A stretch of DNA of 64,000 nucleotides from Pagrus major. Lineage: Eukaryota > Chordata > Actinopteri > Spariformes > Sparidae. Both the position numbers and the translations under genes were made by a program. Of this stretch, positions 11,401 through 22,879 are shown piece after piece (within the stretch, counting starts at the first letter, position 1; every line of letters begins with the position of its first letter). The stretch covers positions 10,919,664-10,983,663 of the forward strand of contig NC_133220.1 in the NCBI RefSeq assembly GCF_040436345.1, written 5' to 3'. The notes beneath the pieces are model-generated. The model was not told the origin of the DNA, ran no database searches, and saw nothing but the letters and a program-made list of their open reading frames with translations.

Positions 11401-14082
11401 CATCCGACCCTGCAAAACAACCTCATTTAAATCCTGTTCTGTCAAACTACAATTTCATATCGCTGCCTTCTGAGTTGACACACCTATTTATCTTTTGAGA
11501 CAATTAAATGACAGATTATGGTATGTACAATCCAAGAACTGCGTCGCAATTAGCTCCAAGCTAATTTTCATTGGATGTATTTATCTCGAAAGCTAAGGGG
11601 CCGTCCTGTGGTCTGAAACGCGGGCATGTCTACCCAAGTTTTTCTTGGTGACAAAGCCACAGTATTTTTGGCACTAAACCTGGTGAGGATCAAATGCTTT
11701 GTTGTGACTGGGAAAAAACTGAAACATTCAAATGTACCACACCTATGGGTGCTCTTGCCTTGAGGGTGCGCATGTGTCAGCTGGCATGTTGGATCTGACA
11801 AATTTGGCTGTTCCTCTGATCTCACTTGTTCCATTACCTTCGCTTTGCGGCTCAAGAGCCAGTTTGGTGTTTTATTTGGAACAATAGCCGTTTTCACTTT
11901 GAAAGTTACACTGTCTCATGTACCTGTATTGCTCTCTAGTGGTGAAAGTGTAGATCTGTCAGTGAATATCTCTGACTTGTCAGCTTTATCCAGAGCAAAA
12001 GCAGTCAAGAAGCGTGAGAATTAAATCTTTATTATTGCTTTCATAGTCATGCCCATCACAACTTTCAATTGGAATGAACATCAGGTATTATATTAAAATC
12101 TATGACCTTCATAAAACTAAGAACTACCAGGTGCTTTTCCAACATTACGGTGAAAGTTTACACATTTTTAAAATGATTGCTCATCGTTAGGCTCTCGCTG
12201 GAACACTTAGTGATTTCCGAGCTTACATAAAAGAAGGTGGTTCATCTGGTTAGTCAAGGTAGTGCACTGCATACTAATATATTAAGCATTTTAAATTCTC
12301 TACAGCACATTGTGTGTTGTAAAGCATGTCAAAAACATTAGGTCAACATTAAGAGCATATATGACACAATATCTGCAGCGCATTCCCACTGCTATGCTTT
12401 TGGAAACAGGAGTGGTTTTTTCTCAAACATAAAGATACTTAAAAGAAGTGCAAGAGAGTGAACATGATACACTGCAAACATGCAGACAGAGCGTGTCCCT
12501 TTTCATACAGTATAATACACTGAAAAGTCTTAACTGGTGCGTGAGGATCTTTAAGGGCTACTGGAAGCTCTCAGCAATCTGTCCCGCAGAGAGAAAACAT
12601 GTTACTGACCAATATGTAAACCTACAATCCTTGGAGTGTCTATATCGTCAGTGCAGCGGAGACCACAGGGCCACTTCTGTAAGTAAACCCCACATAATCT
12701 ACACCCACTATGGTTGTAGCCTGCGAACCAGACAAATCTGCAAGCTCATGATGATCTGGCAGATGCGTCTGGTACCCCCCTCCCGTTCAGATTTCCAACT
12801 GTACCGGTCCATGTCGGGCCAATCATAACTGTTTATCTGATATGGGATGGGTCTGATATGAAACAACCATGATGGCTGCGAGAGGGAGGTAGAGCCAAAG
12901 TGTTTTCACATCTAATGTGGTGGATTAAGGGTTTACCCACCTACTTTTAGCTCTGCCTGCTCTCACTCTTCTGATCAAGGTCCAAAGTATGTTAACGTTG
13001 ATGCTGCTGTGCTTAACACTAAGTAAACAAGCCTTATTATATTTAGCTTTTCATAAAAAAAGTCAAATTTTATGCCCTCAGTGTTGAATTTGTGCTTTAC
13101 AATGATCTGCAAGGTAAAATAAGCGTTTTTGTCGAAGAACGCAGCTGATTCTGGTTAAATAAAAATTATCTCACACTTTAACAATAAGGTCTTTCGCGAT
13201 GGAGATCCTTACCATAAAGGTTTTCAGACACTTCTAACAATCTGATTCTGTCAGTGGCAAAAACGAGCACTTTTAGTCGACGACTGACTTTGACAGGCGC
13301 GGTTTTCCCCGAGGATTACATCGCAGCCTTTGCAGTCTGTGTCGGAGCTGCCGACGGAGGCGGTCTACTGCTTTTTATACATTTAAACGGCAATATATGT
13401 AAGTATGTATTTATATTCAAAGACACATCAATGCCACACCATCACAGCTTATAGTCTGTTTAACATTTTCCGTTGCTCAGCACTAAGTCGCACGTTTCGT
13501 TGCTCTGATTGGTTGCACATCTATCCAGTTGCCATCGAGGGGCATTTTGGTCTTCCCCTGCTGATAACGCGTCTTGGAAATAAAAAAAATCAACTACTAG
13601 GTTCCAGACTAATTTGCATTCGGTGATTGCTAGGCTACTATGATTGTGTGGTGGATCCTCCAGATCACAAAAGGTAAGCGTGGAATTAGAAACACAAACA
13701 ACTGGTCCCGCTGAGAACTACTGGGTGGAATGCAAGTCGGACCTGAGGCTTAAAGAACACAAATGGTCATATTTCTGACCTTTAAGAACAGCAGTAGCAC
13801 AGATGTATCACACTATGTGATAGGAAGTATGTTTACTGAAGTGCATAGAGGGAAATCTAGGGGTAAAAAAAGGCTAAAGACGATTATATAAAAAGTATAA
13901 AATTTCCACGCGTGTGTCCTGCACTACATTCAGAATCGTCCTTCTTCATTCTGCAGTACAAATCTTAATCTCAAGAGCATAAAACACATTCAGAGGATAA
14001 ATGACTCTTTCAAACATCCATCTTAAAGCTGACTTCAAAGGCTTTTCTCAGTGAGCCCACTTTGACCCAGTTGGCTCCTTCA

Positions 14083-14507
14083 TTACTCCTCTGGGTCAAA
14101 GGCACAAGGCTCAAGACCCTCTGGAGGCCTCCGCTGGGAGCTATGGGGCTGAGCTAGAGGAAAGCCCCTGAGCCTCTCTTGCAGACTACCTACGGCCAGC
14201 CTCATCTGGTCTTCGGCGCCCTGAAGGGATTTCAGCTCCATGGTATAGAAGATGTACAGCAGAAAGGTGGTCACCAGGATGGCGAAGCACAATGCAGCCA
14301 GCATGTAGAAGGAGGTACGAGGGAACGGTTGTTCTGCTCCCAGGGCCAACCAGGGGACAGCAGCGATGGCCAGCTCCAGAAACAGCAGAGCCAGGCCCAT
14401 CACTCCGGTACGTGTTGCTGTGTAGCGCATCCTCTCAGCACAGTGCAAACCCACTTTGACTTCAGTACGGGCCTCTGTCACGATGTCGACCAGCTCGGCC
14501 AACTTCT
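14083..14507 (-). CDS. smpd2: smpd2 last coding exon with two membrane helices
   Basis: Encodes residues 303-443: a short amphipathic lead (KLAELVDIVTEARTEVKVGL), two hydrophobic helices separated by about nine residues (LGAEQPFPRTS region), and a polar tail ending AFDPEE. Matches the two-span C-terminal anchor of SMPD2. Stop TAA at 14083-14085 (complement). Confidence 0.92.
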
Positions 14508-17500
14508 CTGAAGATGTGAAAGAGTGAAGAGACAAAGAGCAGTCAAAGATCTACTCTTTACTTTTAGTACATACCGCTGCTGCCCTCACAAAGTATGTAC
14601 CGTTTAATGCTACTACTTCTTCATAACAAAGCAACATTTACACAATTACATGATATTTTAGTCTAGATACTGATCTGCTCACTGGTAAAAATACCTGCAG
14701 CAGCGTCCTGAGTCATTGCTTTCCTGTCATTTTGAGCCTCAGTTCGAGTGCGTGTCTCGAGCCTTAGTTCAGCCGTCAGAGCTTCATGGTCGGAGTACGG
14801 GAATGGACTGTCGGGGACGGAGCCTTTGGTGGTTGACATGAAATCACAATAAATGTCCGCTTTGGAAGAACCCTGGGAGTAAAAAGAAAAGAAAAGAAAA
14901 AAAGGGAAATATGATGACTTCAACATCTTGCTGTGAACACGAAGGGATAAACATTTTGCACACAAAGCTTTCACCCACCTTGAACAGGATGTAGTCGATA
15001 CGAATTCCCTTCTCGAAGGGAGTGATTTCCTTTTGACTGATAAAAGGGTTGTCAGCTATTAGAGTCATACCATTCTCACATCCCTGCAACAGAAGATTGT
15101 TTTTGAACATTTATTAAAGAAAAAACAAGTTAAAAGGAAAATGCATGTTTTCATCTTTACAGCCTGGTTATTGTTTTCATAGTCTTGACCATTATTTCTG
15201 TCATTTCTGACAGCCTAATTCTTGTGATATTGCGCCACTGCTGGATAAAGCTTTACAGTTTTTTCACAACTACTTCCTGTCAACTGAAATCGTACATGCA
15301 AGAAGTTTGAAAGTGTTGTAGACAAAAATACCAGCCATCGAGGGAACGGTCATCCTGCTTTTGCATCCACATGAATGATAAGAATGTGGTTCACTTGGGG
15401 ACTTGTTTTAAACTTGTCTGCTTGATTGCTATCTGTGCTTTTGTAGAGCTGTCTACCACTGTACAGCATTCTTCTCACTACTTACATCAAATTTAGCAGT
15501 CTCCGAATAAGAGTCTCGGAGTCCAGTGGAAGTCCTCAGTAGTCTGTTACCGAGGTCCTGAGGGTGCAAGTTGAGGTCACCACCTAAAATGACCAAATCT
15601 GCTCCAGCAGAGGTGTGGCTAATAGGCATAGAAAAACCATTATTATCAGTGACACAATACAACTTTGAGATAAAACATTACTGAGTTTAAAAGGCATTTA
15701 AAGGTTCAGTGTGTAGGATTGAGGGAAATCTACTGGCAGATATGGAATATAATATTCATGATTGTATTTTTATTAGTGTACGATCACCCAAAAAGTGTTT
15801 TAGATCTACAGAGGGACCTCTTCTAGAGTCTGCCATGTTTCAACAGTACCCCAGAACACCAAATCAAACTCTCTACTGAGGGTCTTTAACATTTTTAGCT
15901 GCCACAATAAGGGAGGGTGAGATGAGGGGGTGTTCATTTGTGTGCAATCTGCAACTTCACCACTAGATGCCACTTAATCCTACACACTGCATCTTTAACA
16001 ATGACGAATGCTAACAGACAGACAACAGACCAAAAATGCAAATATACACCAGAGTAAACAAATCTTGCATGTGCCGCTATACTATATGTGCAGAATAAAC
16101 AAGCAAAGACAGAGTACCGAATGAACTGCTGCAACTCCCACGCCTGAACCACTCTGTGAGGTAGATAAGAATCCTTGTCTCTGCAGTACTCTGCATGCAG
16201 CTAAAATTAATACACAGGGACACAGAAGGCTGATCAGTAACTGTATATAATAAATACTGAGTAGGGATGAGCGCTGATGTTAGGAAACCTTACATGAGTA
16301 ACGTAGACGTTTGCAGTCAGGCTGCCAATGTTTAAGATGGCCATCCCAACAGCTTTACCGCCGAACCAGTCTCCATGGTGAGCCTGGATATTAGGAAAAA
16401 GTTATGAGAGGAAAAGGAGAGAGGTTGTAACACTAACGAATCATACATCCACTCTGAGGGTGAGGCGTGTACGGGACTGGCTTTTGACTGTACTGCTGAC
16501 TTGCTAACTCTATAAGAGCCTAAGTGCAGCTTGAGATCCGCTGACAGGTCTCTATTAATAATTCCCAGGTCAAGAATAAAAACCAGAGGAGATCTGGCCT
16601 TTACAGTAACTGCAGCTCGAGTCTGGGATGACCTGCTGGAGGAAACTGGGCAGCTAACCCTTTATCTTTGTTTAAAACTCTAATAAAAACACATGACTTT
16701 AAAATTGTATTTTCATCTGTTCAATTGCTTTAATCTTAATGATGTTGCTGCACCATGCATCTCTTGAATTAAGTTATATGAATCAAGACTCCAGACTTAC
16801 CATGTAGGGATACCCATTCAGTGAGTAGCGATAAAGAAATGTGTCATGGATTCTGTATTTGGTGTAAATGGCCAGTCCGCTGCCTATGACTCCACTGCAG
16901 AACAAGAGGAACAGGAACACATGAATAGAAGTTGTACATTCCACACTAAACAGCAGCTTCAGCAGTGCCAGATTATTGTTTAATGAAATAACTCACATCC
17001 CTGTGATAAGTACATGTTATCTGTCATAGATGTAAGAACTTATCTACTAGAGTGGACATTTTTGTGAGCAGCAAAGGGGATTAGAGAGGTTGAACCTTTG
17101 ATTAATCTCAGTCTTATGCTTTGGTATGGAGGTCAACAAAGAATTAAACTTCAGAAGTTAATCCCTATAGGTAAGGCCTAAGCTTCAGTTAAATTTTGCA
17201 GACTGATCAAAGCCATGAAAGTACATTTTTCTGACACTAAGGCACTTCAGGAGCCTTTTGAAGACAACTCGATCATGAATTTTAATTGTAGATTTGGTAG
17301 ATAATATGTTTGCACAGCAACTTTTGGATAGGAGAAAAAAAGTTACCTTTTGAAGTAATGAGAGTGAGGGTGAGTGGAGGCAAGCTTCTGTTTCAAGGAG
17401 AGATAGTCTTTCTCACTCCAAACCTGAAAAAAATGGATATGTCACTTTTTTTTTGCATAATTAATATTGTTCATTGTGAAGATTAATCACTTAAGGTTGG

Positions 17501-17860
17501 TCTTCATTACAGGAAATACAAAAACTAACTAAACACATGATCTAAAAAAAGTCAATCAGATTAGTGACTCTGCAAGTTTATAACAAGATGGCTTCCACCA
17601 ACCTCTTGCAGTAAGACGATATCATGCTGTTCCTTGCACAACAAATCTCCAATCATAGCGTAGCGCTGAGGACAGTGTTTGCTGAGGTAGCGGATCCCCC
17701 TGAAAAACAAACAGAGTATGGACAATGAGTGTTTGCATGTGTTTTCATCCATGTATGAAGAAGACATAAAAAAAATGCATTAAGAGACACTGCAAACCAC
17801 AGTCACCGACCAGCAGTTCAGAGAGAAGACTCGGACACTGACAGAGTCTGTGTTAGCCAT
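14083..17860 (-). CDS. smpd2: Neutral sphingomyelinase (sphingomyelin phosphodiesterase 2), complete
   Basis: Membrane-bound Mg2+-dependent phosphodiesterase of the DNase I-like fold that cleaves sphingomyelin (and lyso-PAF in the human enzyme) to ceramide and phosphocholine, in ER or nuclear membranes. Coding exons in order: 17811-17860, 17603-17699, 17347-17423, 16801-16894, 16294-16383, 16118-16200, 15486-15618, 14979-15083, 14695-14872, 14083-14507. The sum is 1332 bp, 443 residues plus TAA; human SMPD2 has 423. Catalytic residues are intact: E49 in LLQEVWSE, D178/N180 in GGDLNLHP, H272 in YSDHEAL; E49 and H272 even share the human numbering. Two C-terminal membrane helices at about 337-359 and 368-390. 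Start MANTDSVSVRVFSLNCW precedes GIRYLSKHC as in the family. Gene intact, all splice sites canonical. Confidence 0.95.
14695..15083 (-). CDS. smpd2: smpd2 exons 8-9 (catalytic His)
   Basis: 14979-15083 encodes KEITPFEKGIRIDYILFK; 14695-14872 encodes SVPDSPFPYSDHEALTAELRL with catalytic His272. The segment after it (RLETRTRTEAQNDRKAM) is fish-specific and hydrophilic, linking to the membrane anchor. Phases 0/0 and 0/1. Confidence 0.9.
15486..17423 (-). CDS. smpd2: smpd2 exons 3-7 (central catalytic domain)
   Basis: 17347-17423 encodes VWSEKDYLSLKQKL; 16801-16894 SGVIGSGLAIYTKY and LNGYPYM; 16294-16383 HHGDWFGGKAVG and VYVTH; 16118-16200 LHAEYCRDKD and HRVVQAWELQQFI; 15486-15618 ADLVILGGDLNLHPQDLG and GLRDSYSET. 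All align with the human order. The intron at 15619-16117 holds a TTAA MITE. Confidence 0.9.
15702..15994. mobile_element. TTAA-flanked MITE, family B (293 bp)
   Basis: TTAA at 15698-15701 and 15995-15998. Termini aggttcagtgtgtaggatt and, reversed, agatgcagtgtgtaggatt. A very common fish MITE type, non-coding, within an smpd2 intron. Confidence 0.9.
17603..17860 (-). CDS. smpd2: smpd2 exons 1-2 (start and metal-binding Glu)
   Basis: Exon 1 coding part 17811-17860 (ATG at 17858-17860) and exon 2 17603-17699. Together they encode FSLNCWGIRYLSKHC and end in LLQE, whose Glu49 is the expected Mg2+ ligand. The Trp codon is split TG/G across the junction. No in-frame ATG nearby upstream looks better. 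Confidence 0.9.
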
Positions 17861-17899
17861 GCTGGCAGATCAGTAGATGTAATGATGGAGTGTCAGATC

Positions 17900-19326
17900 A
17901 GGTGAGATGACTGGGACAGCTCCTAATGTGACACATAAAAGTAATTGTTAGAGATTGATTTCTATGATCTAATCCCAAATGAACACATTAGGTTAGGAGA
18001 GTAATTCAGCAAGGAAACTTATAGATCAAGGTCAAATACACAAAAATGAATTGAATTCATAGACTACAAACTAAAAAGACACACACTCACGAGTCTCAGA
18101 CGGATGATTTAGACAAAAATAAACATTAAAAACTGCACAGCAAGCACCAAAAGTGCAAACCAAGCAGATGGAGGCCTGACTTCAGTTCCAGTTCTGTGCT
18201 TTGTTTTAACGATTCAGCAAAATTTCACAATTCTTAAATGGAAAAACAAACAAATCTGTTGATCTGAAATACTTTGAGACTGAAAACACAATTCTGTTTA
18301 CTAACACGATGAACATGTTTGTCATTTCTGTGGTAAAGCTGACCCTGGCAGGCCTCACTCTGTAACGCAGTGGGAAAATGTGGTTGATTTTTCAAACGAG
18401 GGACAAAGTAAAGAGGCGACTGCATTCACTCCTTTCTCCCGGGACTGAAACAAAACACTAGCCCCCAAACAGAGTGCTGACATAGCTTTGCCCTGTCTGG
18501 AGAGAAAAAGGGGGGAAGCAGCAATGCAGTGAAAAGGACCGAGGGGCAGTGCTGTAGGTGAGGGCTCTTCTGATCAGGCAAAACTGGTTATTGATTATGT
18601 GCCAACACAGAGAGAGCAAACTGTATGAATAAAACAGACAATTAACATACACTACTCAAAATCAGGCATATGGGTGCATATGTGCATGGATGTGCAATAA
18701 AATCTGTGTCGCAGGGACCAGAAACATCCACAAATTCAGACATAAACAATCAAGTGAAACACTAAAATATCCAAACATCCCTAACTAGTTCAGTACAAAG
18801 TAATACACTGCATCTGAGAGTGTATTCACAATACCGAGGGATGCTGCAGCACTGACGAAGGTGTGCACAGACGGTAGATGTCGCAGGCAGGTAGCATCAC
18901 ATCAACACTGACACGAGAAAGGAGGGGGATTTCATCACGTCAATACCCTGCAAAAGGCCTGCGAAATCACCCCAGATTAAGTTACATGTGATCCAAAATG
19001 CCGGTTGTATGTAACGTTAGCTTGTAGACGACGTGGCCAAAGTTTTAGCTAACACAAACGCTTCGACAGCTACATTTATTAGCCTTCTGCCCTCATTTAT
19101 TAATCGAGATAGCGATTAACCCTCATGAACACAGGCAGCTTCAGTATGAAGAAGATAACATATCGTGAAGTTTATCACTGCAGGTATCCAGTTAGACCCC
19201 AACAACAGCTAGTGAACAACTCTAGCTAGCCACTTAGCTTGTGTCCGTTCAGGGTGAAGCTAGCTCAGGTGTCTGTTGACATGTGGATGGTTTGTTTATT
19301 AACTCGGTTGGTTTAATTTAACTCAC
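17900..19326 (-). other. smpd2: smpd2 first intron / 5' UTR region
   Basis: 1.4 kb between the presumed untranslated first exon and the ATG exon. No coding sequence recognised. The acceptor for the ATG exon is uncertain: AGs exist shortly upstream of the ATG on the minus strand. Confidence 0.4.
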
Positions 19327-19420
19327 CTCGCGAACCTGTTGACGTCAGCTGTAGTTAGCGGGGCCGTCTGACTAGCGGTTCCGCTGTCGGCTCTGGTGCC
19401 AAAACACTTCCTGTTAGCCT
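19327..19420 (-). promoter_or_regulatory. smpd2: Probable smpd2 untranslated first exon and promoter with CRE
   Basis: On the minus strand a strong donor (gttcgcgag/gtgagttaa) sits at 19325-19326, and the preceding 100 bp is GC-richer than its surroundings. A perfect palindromic CRE, TGACGTCA, lies at 19340-19347. This suits a TATA-less, CREB/ATF-responsive promoter for smpd2, the first gene downstream on this strand. Exon right edge and transcription start are guesses. Confidence 0.42.
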
Positions 19421-19429
19421 GCTAGCTAA

Positions 19430-20710
19430 CTGTGATTGTAAAAAATAGTTAATTATTACCAACAGGACATAGTCGGTTGGCCAGCATCGACGCTAACTCA
19501 GTGCCGTTTGGCCACTTCCATCGCTGCTACGTGCTTTTCCTGCTGGTGTAAAGTTAGCTCGGATTAAGACATATTTTAGTTAAGACCTCCGGTTGTAGTT
19601 TCCCCCAAAAAAATAAAACAGGAGCTTTAGTTGCGCCCGTATTTTGGTGACAGGAGCGCATTGTATAGAATACGTTTAAAGTATTCAACGTAGCGACTTT
19701 GAATACTTTATCATAAGAAGTCGTTTTCAAATAATCACCTTTTTGTGCAAAACCTTAATTTGTTGGCTTTCACCCAACATCCGTTTTTTAATTTAGCTAA
19801 CTTGACATCCGCTTCCGGCTTGAGTTCGCCGCAGCCGCAAGTTATCCTGGGAGGTGAAGTTCTTTCAGGAGAGCGTGGCACAGGCTCGAGTCGTTCATTC
19901 AAAAAACACACTGAAGAACATACACCACTCAAAATTAGTCAGGCACATTGTAGTGTTTCACTTGATTGTTTTTATGTGACATATCTGAATTTTATTTCGT
20001 GTTTTGTGAATATTTTTGGTCCCCAAAAAGAATGCGACACATTTCATTTGACTTGTATTGCATATCCATGCACATGCATACATGCACACATATCCCAATA
20101 TCCCTAACTAATATTGAGTAGTGTAAGTTATAGCAAGCTAAATGAACTGAAAGTGTCCCTGTTATATATATATAGAGTATATATTCCCCTAAGGGGCCCA
20201 CCTGGACAGTTACGCTGTTAACGCTTACTGCTTCTTTTATAAGGAATCACAAGCCAAATAATATTTTTCATGTAAAATCCTAATCTGAAAGAACTACTAA
20301 TAATTAGTTTATTTCTGAGATAAATGTAGTATAGTATATAAAAAGTACACCCTTTCCCTCTGAAATGTAGTAAACTACAAAGTGGAAATACTCTAAAGAT
20401 AATCAAAGTTGCACCTAAGCGCAGTATATTGGTCAATAGTACTTTATCATATAGTCTACTCTATTGTGATATCAGTGTACGGAGGACTGAAACCTCCAAA
20501 ATCAAAAATATTAAATAAATAAATAAATGGTTCAATAAATAGATATGCCATTAAATGTACCGAAAATATTTTTAAAAAATGATGAAGCATTCATTTTAAC
20601 GCCTACACTATATTTGGTTTCATAGGCTTCTGCTATATCGCTAGGAAGAAAACATCAGGGACAAAACAAATTTACAAACATGTTTAATAAGTTTTCTGGG
20701 GGAAAATGGC
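19430..20710. other. Intergenic region between smpd2 promoter and tead3 3' end
   Basis: Repeated gttagct / gctagc words near 19.0-19.55 kb, then AT-rich sequence. The ORFs here (longest on plus about 19745-20107) have no recognisable domains. Confidence 0.5.
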
Positions 20711-20711
20711 C

Positions 20712-22765
20712 CCAAAGGCACCATGCGTCTTTTATTGTTAGATACATTTGTTTGATTACATAGTCCAACCTCTACTTTGAAGTATAAAATTGCAATGCAC
20801 AATGGTAACAAAGACAACAGTAAACCACCTTAAACCAAAAAAAAAACAAAAACAAAAAAACTGCCCACACCATTCAGAATATGATACATTAGATATCTTA
20901 TTATTAATTATCAATATCAGCACAATCACACATTATTTTCAGTGAAGCATATGGCAAACACTGAAAGTCAAAAGACAACAGAATCAAAACAAAACATTAA
21001 TCTTGATAATGGCAAAAAAAAAAAAAAAAAAATCTGTATAAAAGATAAATTGAGAAACCTGCTAGAGGAGGAGTGTTATTGTATCTAGCTTGTGAAATAT
21101 GACATTCAAAGCCAGGTGCAATTAATCCACCGTACAATATCTTAAATTTGAACCTTTATAGCACAATTGTCCAGTGAACCACACAGAGTAGACACTTGTC
21201 TAGCAGGATCCATAGAAAGACAGTCCTCCTGTCTCTAATACGGGTCCTGCAATACTTTTAACATCTCCATCACAATGGAAAATGATCAATACATCTCCAG
21301 TACCCCACCCTGCCCTCCCGCTATTTCTTTGCCAACCCTATAAATAACAATCAATGGTCATATTCCACAGCACAGAGACAATAGCTCTCGTTCAAGACAA
21401 TTATTTAGTTCGATTTCAAAAGTATTACATGTGTAATGTCAGTAAAAAATTGTCTTAAATATCAAAACTGAACTTTTATCAACGAATGCAGCTTCTCCAC
21501 ACATTACACGGAGAAGGGTGAAGCAAATGAACCGACTTCACAGCATACAATCTCTTTTTTAAACAAAAGAAACAGTGATTAACTCCTCTCCACTTAAAAA
21601 CCATGGTCTCTGTGCTGAGTTACTTGATCACAAACATGAACATAAAGTACCCCTCAGATTCTCCTATGTAACACATATTCCTTTAGCATCCGCTGACTCA
21701 CAGTACAGAAACAATTCATTATTTCCATTAGGCTACATAACTCAAGGCAGAAAATAAGCACTGCTGTTGCTTCACTCCCCCCTTCTTGATCTTTTAAGTG
21801 CAACCAAGCACACGTCTTCAAACAGAGAGAAATAACAGGGGATCTCATAAAGGATGGCGAAGCCCTGGCTTTATTTCAGGTGAGCAATGGTACAAAGCAT
21901 CTGTAGTGTCACAAGTCAGTTATAGATAGATGCTTGTAAGACCTGATTTTTAAATTGTGTAATAAAACATAAAAAAAAAAGAGCAGAACCTAAATAGTAC
22001 GGTAACACAATAAACCTTCTCCCTGTACACTTGGACTGTAAAACTTGGGACGATTTTGTTTGTAAAACAACAGGCTACATGAAAATTAGTTATCCGATCC
22101 CATTCCTCTGTGTGCCAGAATACAAGATGTGAGAGGTTTCTTTCCAATATTTTTTTTTTTTTATGACAAAATACACCTGTCTGACTTTTTTCTGTTTGTT
22201 TAAAAACAAGAGGTAGTAAAAAGGCAATCCAAAGTGGCAGGCAATGATATATTCTTTGGAGAAAAGGCACTTGCTTTCCTAACAAACCTACTGCAACAAC
22301 ACCACTTGGCTCTGGTTTTCCCCTTCTGTGGTCCTGTTCTCTCTCTACTCTTTCAATCTTATTTACACTTCTCTTATTGTTCAGAGTGTGTTCCCTTGGA
22401 TACCGTAAGAGTCTCTTCAACCCTAAACACATTCTCGTTCCCTCAATAAAACATTTCAAGCTCCATCAGTTACCTCGGGAAAGTGACCCACTTCATCTAA
22501 AGCATGTTTAAACACATGGAAGATAGCTAGTTGTTCGAAAAATCCGCAATTCTTCAAAATTTCTTTGCGTGTCGGCACATCGAGATTCACTCTTTTTTAT
22601 CCTTGCCAAAGAGACTTTTTTAAAGCATAGAATGTGTCCATGTTAGTTCGGTCTAGGATTGAATGTTTTTTTTTTTTTAGTTTTTCCTGGATGGTTGAAC
22701 TGGTCGAAGAGAGATTGTGTCACGCTGTTGTCTGGCTTTTCCAAAACCTCCCTGATGATGAGCTG
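20712..22765 (-). other. tead3: tead3 3' UTR with AATAAA signal
   Basis: About 2 kb of non-coding, T-rich (on minus) sequence after the tead3 stop. An AATAAA polyadenylation signal lies at 20731-20736 (tttatt on plus), predicting cleavage near 20710-20720. An A run on plus at 21014-21031 is a U run in the mRNA. End not proven. Confidence 0.5.
20731..20736 (-). terminator. tead3: Candidate tead3 polyadenylation signal
   Basis: AATAAA on the minus strand, 2 kb after the stop codon, followed by sparse coding potential. Other usable hexamers may exist nearer the stop. Confidence 0.4.
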
Positions 22766-22879
22766 TTAGTCTTTAACAAGTCTGTAGACATGATACTGAG
22801 CTCCATGTTCACTTGTGGAAACCTCAAAAACAAACGCTATACAGAGCAAGGTCTCCTGGGTGTCGCGGTTCGTCACCAC
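22766..22879 (-). CDS. tead3: tead3 last coding exon
   Basis: Encodes [20 protein letters not shown] and the terminal HVYRLVKD with stop TAA at 22766-22768 (complement). [13 protein letters not shown] is closer to TEAD1/TEAD4 than to human TEAD3 (VVTSRDSQETLLV), though the rest of the protein is TEAD3-like. Confidence 0.93.
   Translation of the reverse strand: MVTNRDTQETLLCIAFVFEVSTSEHGAQYHVYRLVKD

Larger units (their letters stand above)
7700..14082. other. Intergenic region between pkp1 start and smpd2 stop
   Basis: 6.4 kb containing pkp1 5' flanking sequence, a nested transposon stack (8163-9192), tracts related to the tacttttac teleost repeat (about 9300-11400) and the smpd2 3' UTR next to 14082. 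No ORF in it resembles a known protein. No clear AATAAA for smpd2 was found on the minus strand. Confidence 0.6.

Noticed and set aside
19735..20107. ORFs upstream of smpd2 as a possible divergent gene
   Set aside because: No recognised domain, no splice structure, overlapping frames on both strands with similar length.
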